Assembly: GCF_022513565.1 (NCBI RefSeq)
Contig: NZ_JAKWBE010000047.1
Coordinates: 1-40,922, forward strand
DNA: 40,922 nucleotides
Reading direction: 5' to 3'
Source: Streptomyces gilvus
Lineage (GTDB): Bacteria; Actinomycetota; Actinomycetes; Streptomycetales; Streptomycetaceae
Shown: positions 38,542 through 40,922 of the stretch, piece by piece
How the letters are laid out: the number at the start of each line of letters is the position of its first letter
How positions within the stretch are numbered: position 1 is the first letter of the stretch
Position numbers and translations under genes: made by a program
The notes under the pieces: model-generated
Told to the model about the DNA's origin: nothing
The model's database searches: none
The model's input: the letters and a program-made list of their open reading frames with translations, nothing else

Positions 38542-40575
38542 GTGGAGTGTGAGGGTGTGGACGGCCGGGGACTCCGGCGACTCGACCGGCGTGGGCTCAG
38601 GGGGCTGTTGCTGCTCGGCGCCCTCCTGGTCCTGCTCGTCCTGGGTAGTGCGGGGCCCGCGTCGGCCCACGCGGCCCTCAAGTCCACCGACCCCGAGGAC
38701 GGAACCGTCCTGAAGTCGGCCCCGCAGCGCATCACCCTCACCTTCACCGAGTCCGTCGGCCTGCTCGACGACTCCTTCCGCGTCCTCGACCCCGACAACC
38801 GCCGGGTCCGCATCGGCGGGGCCGGGCACGCGCAGGGCCGCTCCGACACGGCGAGCGTGACCCTGCCGGCGAAGCTGGAGCAGGGGACGTACGTGGTGGC
38901 CTGGCGGGTGGTGTCGGCGGACAGCCACCCCGTGGGCGGCGCGTTCACCTTCTCCGTCGGCAAACCCTCCGCGACGACGGCGAGCGTCGACACGGGTCCT
39001 GTCGAGAACCCGGCGACCCAGAGCCTGTACAACATCGGCCGCTATCTGGCCTACCTCGCCGTGGCCCTGGTCATCGGCACCGCCGCCTTCGCCCTGCTGT
39101 GCCGTCCGACGGACGCGCGCCCGCTGCGCAAGCCGCTGGTGGTGGGCTGGTGGATCCTGCTGGGCACCACCGTGGTCCTGCTGGTGCTGCGCGCCCCGTA
39201 CGAGAACGGCACGGGCCCGGCGACGGCCTTCGACCCCGCCGCCTTCACCCGGACCCTCACCGGCCGTCCGGGCCTGGCCCTGCTGGCCCGGCTCACCCTG
39301 CTGCTGCTCGCGGCCGTGGCGTACGTACTGCTTCGCAAACACCCGGCGCGGGCCCGCCTGCTGCCGACGGCCGGAGCGGAAGAGGCCGGGCGGAGCGCGA
39401 GCCAGGAGCGGCCCGGGGGGCAGGAGGCCGGCGAGTCCGGCACCCGGTCCGAGGGCGCCGAACCTGAGGACCGCTCACAGGCTTCCACCGAGCCTCCGGG
39501 CGCCCAGGGTCCGCCGGCCCCCCGCCAGGCCCTCCAGGAGCCCGACAGCCCCGTTCCCGGCGCCCTTCGCGGCGCCCCGCGCCTCCCGCTCGTCGCCGCC
39601 ACCGCCTTCGCCGTGGCCCTCGCCCTCACCTGGGCCGCCGCCGAACACGCCTCGGCGGGCATCCAGGTGCCCGTGGCGATGGTGTCCACGGTGCTGCACC
39701 TGCTGGCCATGGCGGTCTGGCTGGGCGGCCTCGCGGCGCTGCTGATCCAGCTGCACCGCACCGAGGTCCCCGCTTTTGTCGTGGCCCGATTCTCCCGCCT
39801 GGCCTTCGTCTGTGTGAGCGTCCTGGTCGCCACCGGCGTCTACCAGTCCTGGCGCGGCCTCGGCTCCTGGAGCGCGCTCACCGGGACGACGTACGGCCGG
39901 CTGCTGCTCGTCAAGCTGGCCGCCGTGGCGCTGCTGCTGGCGGCCGCGCAGGTCTCGCGCCGCTGGACGGCCCGGCTGGTCGCGGCGGGCGCCGAGACGG
40001 TCGTACGGGAACGGGTGCCGCAGCCCGTGGGCGGTCCGTCGCTGCCCGCCGCGCCGGACGCGCCCGCCTCCGCCGCCGACGGCTCCGTCCCGCGCCGCGC
40101 CCTCCGCCGGTCGGTGCTCGCCGAGGTCGCCGTCGGCGTCGTGGTGCTGGTGATCACCACCGTGCTCGGCGGCACCCTGCCGGGACGCGCGGCGGCCGAG
40201 GCGGAGGCCGCTCCCGCGACCGCCGGCGGGCTGCCCGCGGCCTCCGTCACGATGGTGCCCTTCGACGTCGGCACTCCCGGGGCGCACGGCAAGGTGCAGA
40301 TCACTCTCGACCCGGGCCGGGTCGGCGACAACTCCGTGCAGGCCGTGGTCTTCGGCCCCGACGACGGCATCGTCAGCATCCCCGAGCTGCGGCTCTCGTT
40401 CACCCTCCCCGCCCAGAAGGTCGGCCCGCTGGACGCGAAACTCACCGATCAGGGCGGCTACTGGGGGACCAACTCGGTCACGCTGCCCATCGCCGGGACC
40501 TGGACGATGAACGTCACGGTCAGGACGTCGGACATCGATCAGGTGACGGTGTCGAAGACCGTGCGTATCCAGTAG
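38542..40575 (+). CDS. CopC-CopD copper-handling fusion protein
   Basis: 677 residues. Signal peptide ends at about 42 (GPASA), exposing His43 as the mature N-terminus (HAALKSTDPEDGTVLKSAPQ). With Asp127 and His129 in VSADSHPVGGAF this forms a CopC-type Cu(II) site. Membrane helices of a CopD domain follow, interrupted by a long charged Glu/Gly/Gln/Pro loop (about 275-330). A C-terminal YtkA/FixH-like beta domain spans about 560-677 (ASVTMVPFDVGTPGAHGKVQ, then WTMNVTVRTSDIDQV). The GTG start has ggagag upstream. It probably moves copper across or delivers it at the membrane. Confidence 0.9.
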   Translation: MECEGVDGRGLRRLDRRGLRGLLLLGALLVLLVLGSAGPASAHAALKSTDPEDGTVLKSAPQRITLTFTESVGLLDDSFRVLDPDNRRVRIGGAGHAQGRSDTASVTLPAKLEQGTYVVAWRVVSADSHPVGGAFTFSVGKPSATTASVDTGPVENPATQSLYNIGRYLAYLAVALVIGTAAFALLCRPTDARPLRKPLVVGWWILLGTTVVLLVLRAPYENGTGPATAFDPAAFTRTLTGRPGLALLARLTLLLLAAVAYVLLRKHPARARLLPTAGAEEAGRSASQERPGGQEAGESGTRSEGAEPEDRSQASTEPPGAQGPPAPRQALQEPDSPVPGALRGAPRLPLVAATAFAVALALTWAAAEHASAGIQVPVAMVSTVLHLLAMAVWLGGLAALLIQLHRTEVPAFVVARFSRLAFVCVSVLVATGVYQSWRGLGSWSALTGTTYGRLLLVKLAAVALLLAAAQVSRRWTARLVAAGAETVVRERVPQPVGGPSLPAAPDAPASAADGSVPRRALRRSVLAEVAVGVVVLVITTVLGGTLPGRAAAEAEAAPATAGGLPAASVTMVPFDVGTPGAHGKVQITLDPGRVGDNSVQAVVFGPDDGIVSIPELRLSFTLPAQKVGPLDAKLTDQGGYWGTNSVTLPIAGTWTMNVTVRTSDIDQVTVSKTVRIQ

Positions 40576-40593
40576 GTCACCCTGCGTCCCGAT

Positions 40594-40613
40594 CTGTTCG
40601 AATGATCGAACAG
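40594..40613. terminator. Perfect 8-bp-arm palindrome after copC-D
   Basis: ctgttcga-atga-tcgaacag lies 18 bp past the stop codon, so it is a candidate terminator without a T-run. The arms are in the opposite order to an actinobacterial LexA box. Confidence 0.45.
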
Positions 40614-40789
40614 GGTGATCGCGGGTGTGACGGTTACGTTTCCACAAAGCTCCAGGGGAACTCTTGACCCATGACCGGATTTGGGGCTGTTATTACCGCC
40701 ACGATGTTCGGTCGAGTTGATTTCTGGTCGGTTTCGACTTATTTCGACGTGGCGCAGTGGCGGCCGAACCCTGCCTTCAGGAGCCGTAC
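40614..40789. other. Upstream region of the last gene
   Basis: A candidate promoter (ttgacc near 40660-40665 and tgttat about 18 bp later) may serve the gene at 40790. Short repeated gtcg[ag]gtt/tttcgac bits occur at 40709-40750 and could be an operator, but I cannot assign one. No gene is supported in the other frames. Confidence 0.35.
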
Positions 40790-40922
40790 ATGGACCTCTC
40801 CCCCTCGGGTCTCTCTCTTCCTTCGCCCAGCCGGCGCAGTGTGCTGCGTGGTGTGGGTGGTGCCGCGTTGCTCGCCGGTGCGGGCATTCCGTTGCTGAGC
40901 GCGTGTGGCTCGGGCAGCGGCA
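40790..40922 (+). CDS. Substrate-binding lipoprotein, 5' end only (cut by window)
   Basis: ATG with caggag at good spacing. The encoded start MDLSPSGLSLPSPSRRSVLR, then GVGGAALLAGAGIPLLSACG, is a twin-arginine-like signal with lipobox LSAC. It is typical of Streptomyces ABC-transporter solute-binding lipoproteins, which bind sugars or other solutes outside the cell. Only 44 codons are in the window, so the ligand is unknown. Confidence 0.7.
   Translation, partial: MDLSPSGLSLPSPSRRSVLRGVGGAALLAGAGIPLLSACGSGSG

Noticed and set aside
40594..40613. LexA (SOS) box
   Set aside because: The actinobacterial LexA box is CGAAC-N4-GTTCG; here the arms are in the reverse order (GTTCG-N4-CGAAC).
40671..40898. 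75-aa ORF on the plus strand
   Set aside because: It overlaps the start of the lipoprotein gene, which has a good ribosome binding site and signal peptide, and it shows no motif.

Overview
The window is high-GC actinobacterial DNA and almost certainly a Streptomyces chromosome. The genes use G/C at third codon positions, GTG starts and 4-bp ATGA/GTGA overlaps are common, and many products are recognisable Streptomyces families. The block from the paired SigF/SigN-type sigma factors through tadA, upp and a LytR_C protein follows an order I recall from the S. coelicolor core chromosome. That comparison is from memory and was not checked.

Layout. 1-3188: remnant of an integrated element. A 30-bp direct repeat (1-30 and 3159-3188) lies at its two ends. 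The right copy is preceded by the 3' half of a tRNA-Arg(ACG) gene. The left end holds an internally deleted tyrosine integrase, and the interior carries a SUKH (SMI1/KNR4) protein and a lower-GC pair of exported proteins. 3235-8820: a VOC gene fragment, a divergent FMN reductase/MarR pair with two palindromic operators, a non-haem chloroperoxidase-type hydrolase, a phosphotransferase, a DUF2797 protein and an amidohydrolase. 8949-15068: a tightly overlapped operon of response regulator, histidine kinase, GT2-GtrA glycosyltransferase and PMT/ArnT-type membrane glycosyltransferase. 15103-17359: a DHA2 MFS exporter and TetR regulator under a strong operator that covers a probable leaderless promoter. 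17363-18892: a complete IS4-family element with 10-bp target duplications, inserted between two convergent stop codons that were only 3 bp apart.

18903-23418 (minus strand): MarR, an MFS exporter with three C-terminal carboxypeptidase-regulatory-like domains, a YceI protein carrying the same domain at its N-terminus, and an F420/PPOX-type enzyme. 23614-27738: a small membrane protein, a lipoprotein whose 5' end has been duplicated in tandem toward sigN, sigN, sigF, a Dabb protein and a 58-aa membrane peptide. 27823-31205: tRNA-Ser(CGA), tadA and its partner, a small basic protein, upp, a LytR_C protein and a ParB-like small protein. 31310-34425: a HerA-like ATPase, small proteins, a truncated HdeD-type gene and a HhH-GPD DNA repair protein.

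34530-38478: a 19-bp DtxR/DmdR-type iron box precedes four translationally overlapped genes. They encode a penicillin-acylase-family Ntn hydrolase, an IucB-like siderophore-type acetyltransferase, a cupin and an SDR. I judge this the most interesting potential system in the window: an iron-controlled acyl-processing operon without an adjacent siderophore synthetase. 38542-40922: a CopC-CopD fusion and the start of a substrate-binding lipoprotein cut by the window end. No CRISPR array, rRNA or riboswitch was recognised.
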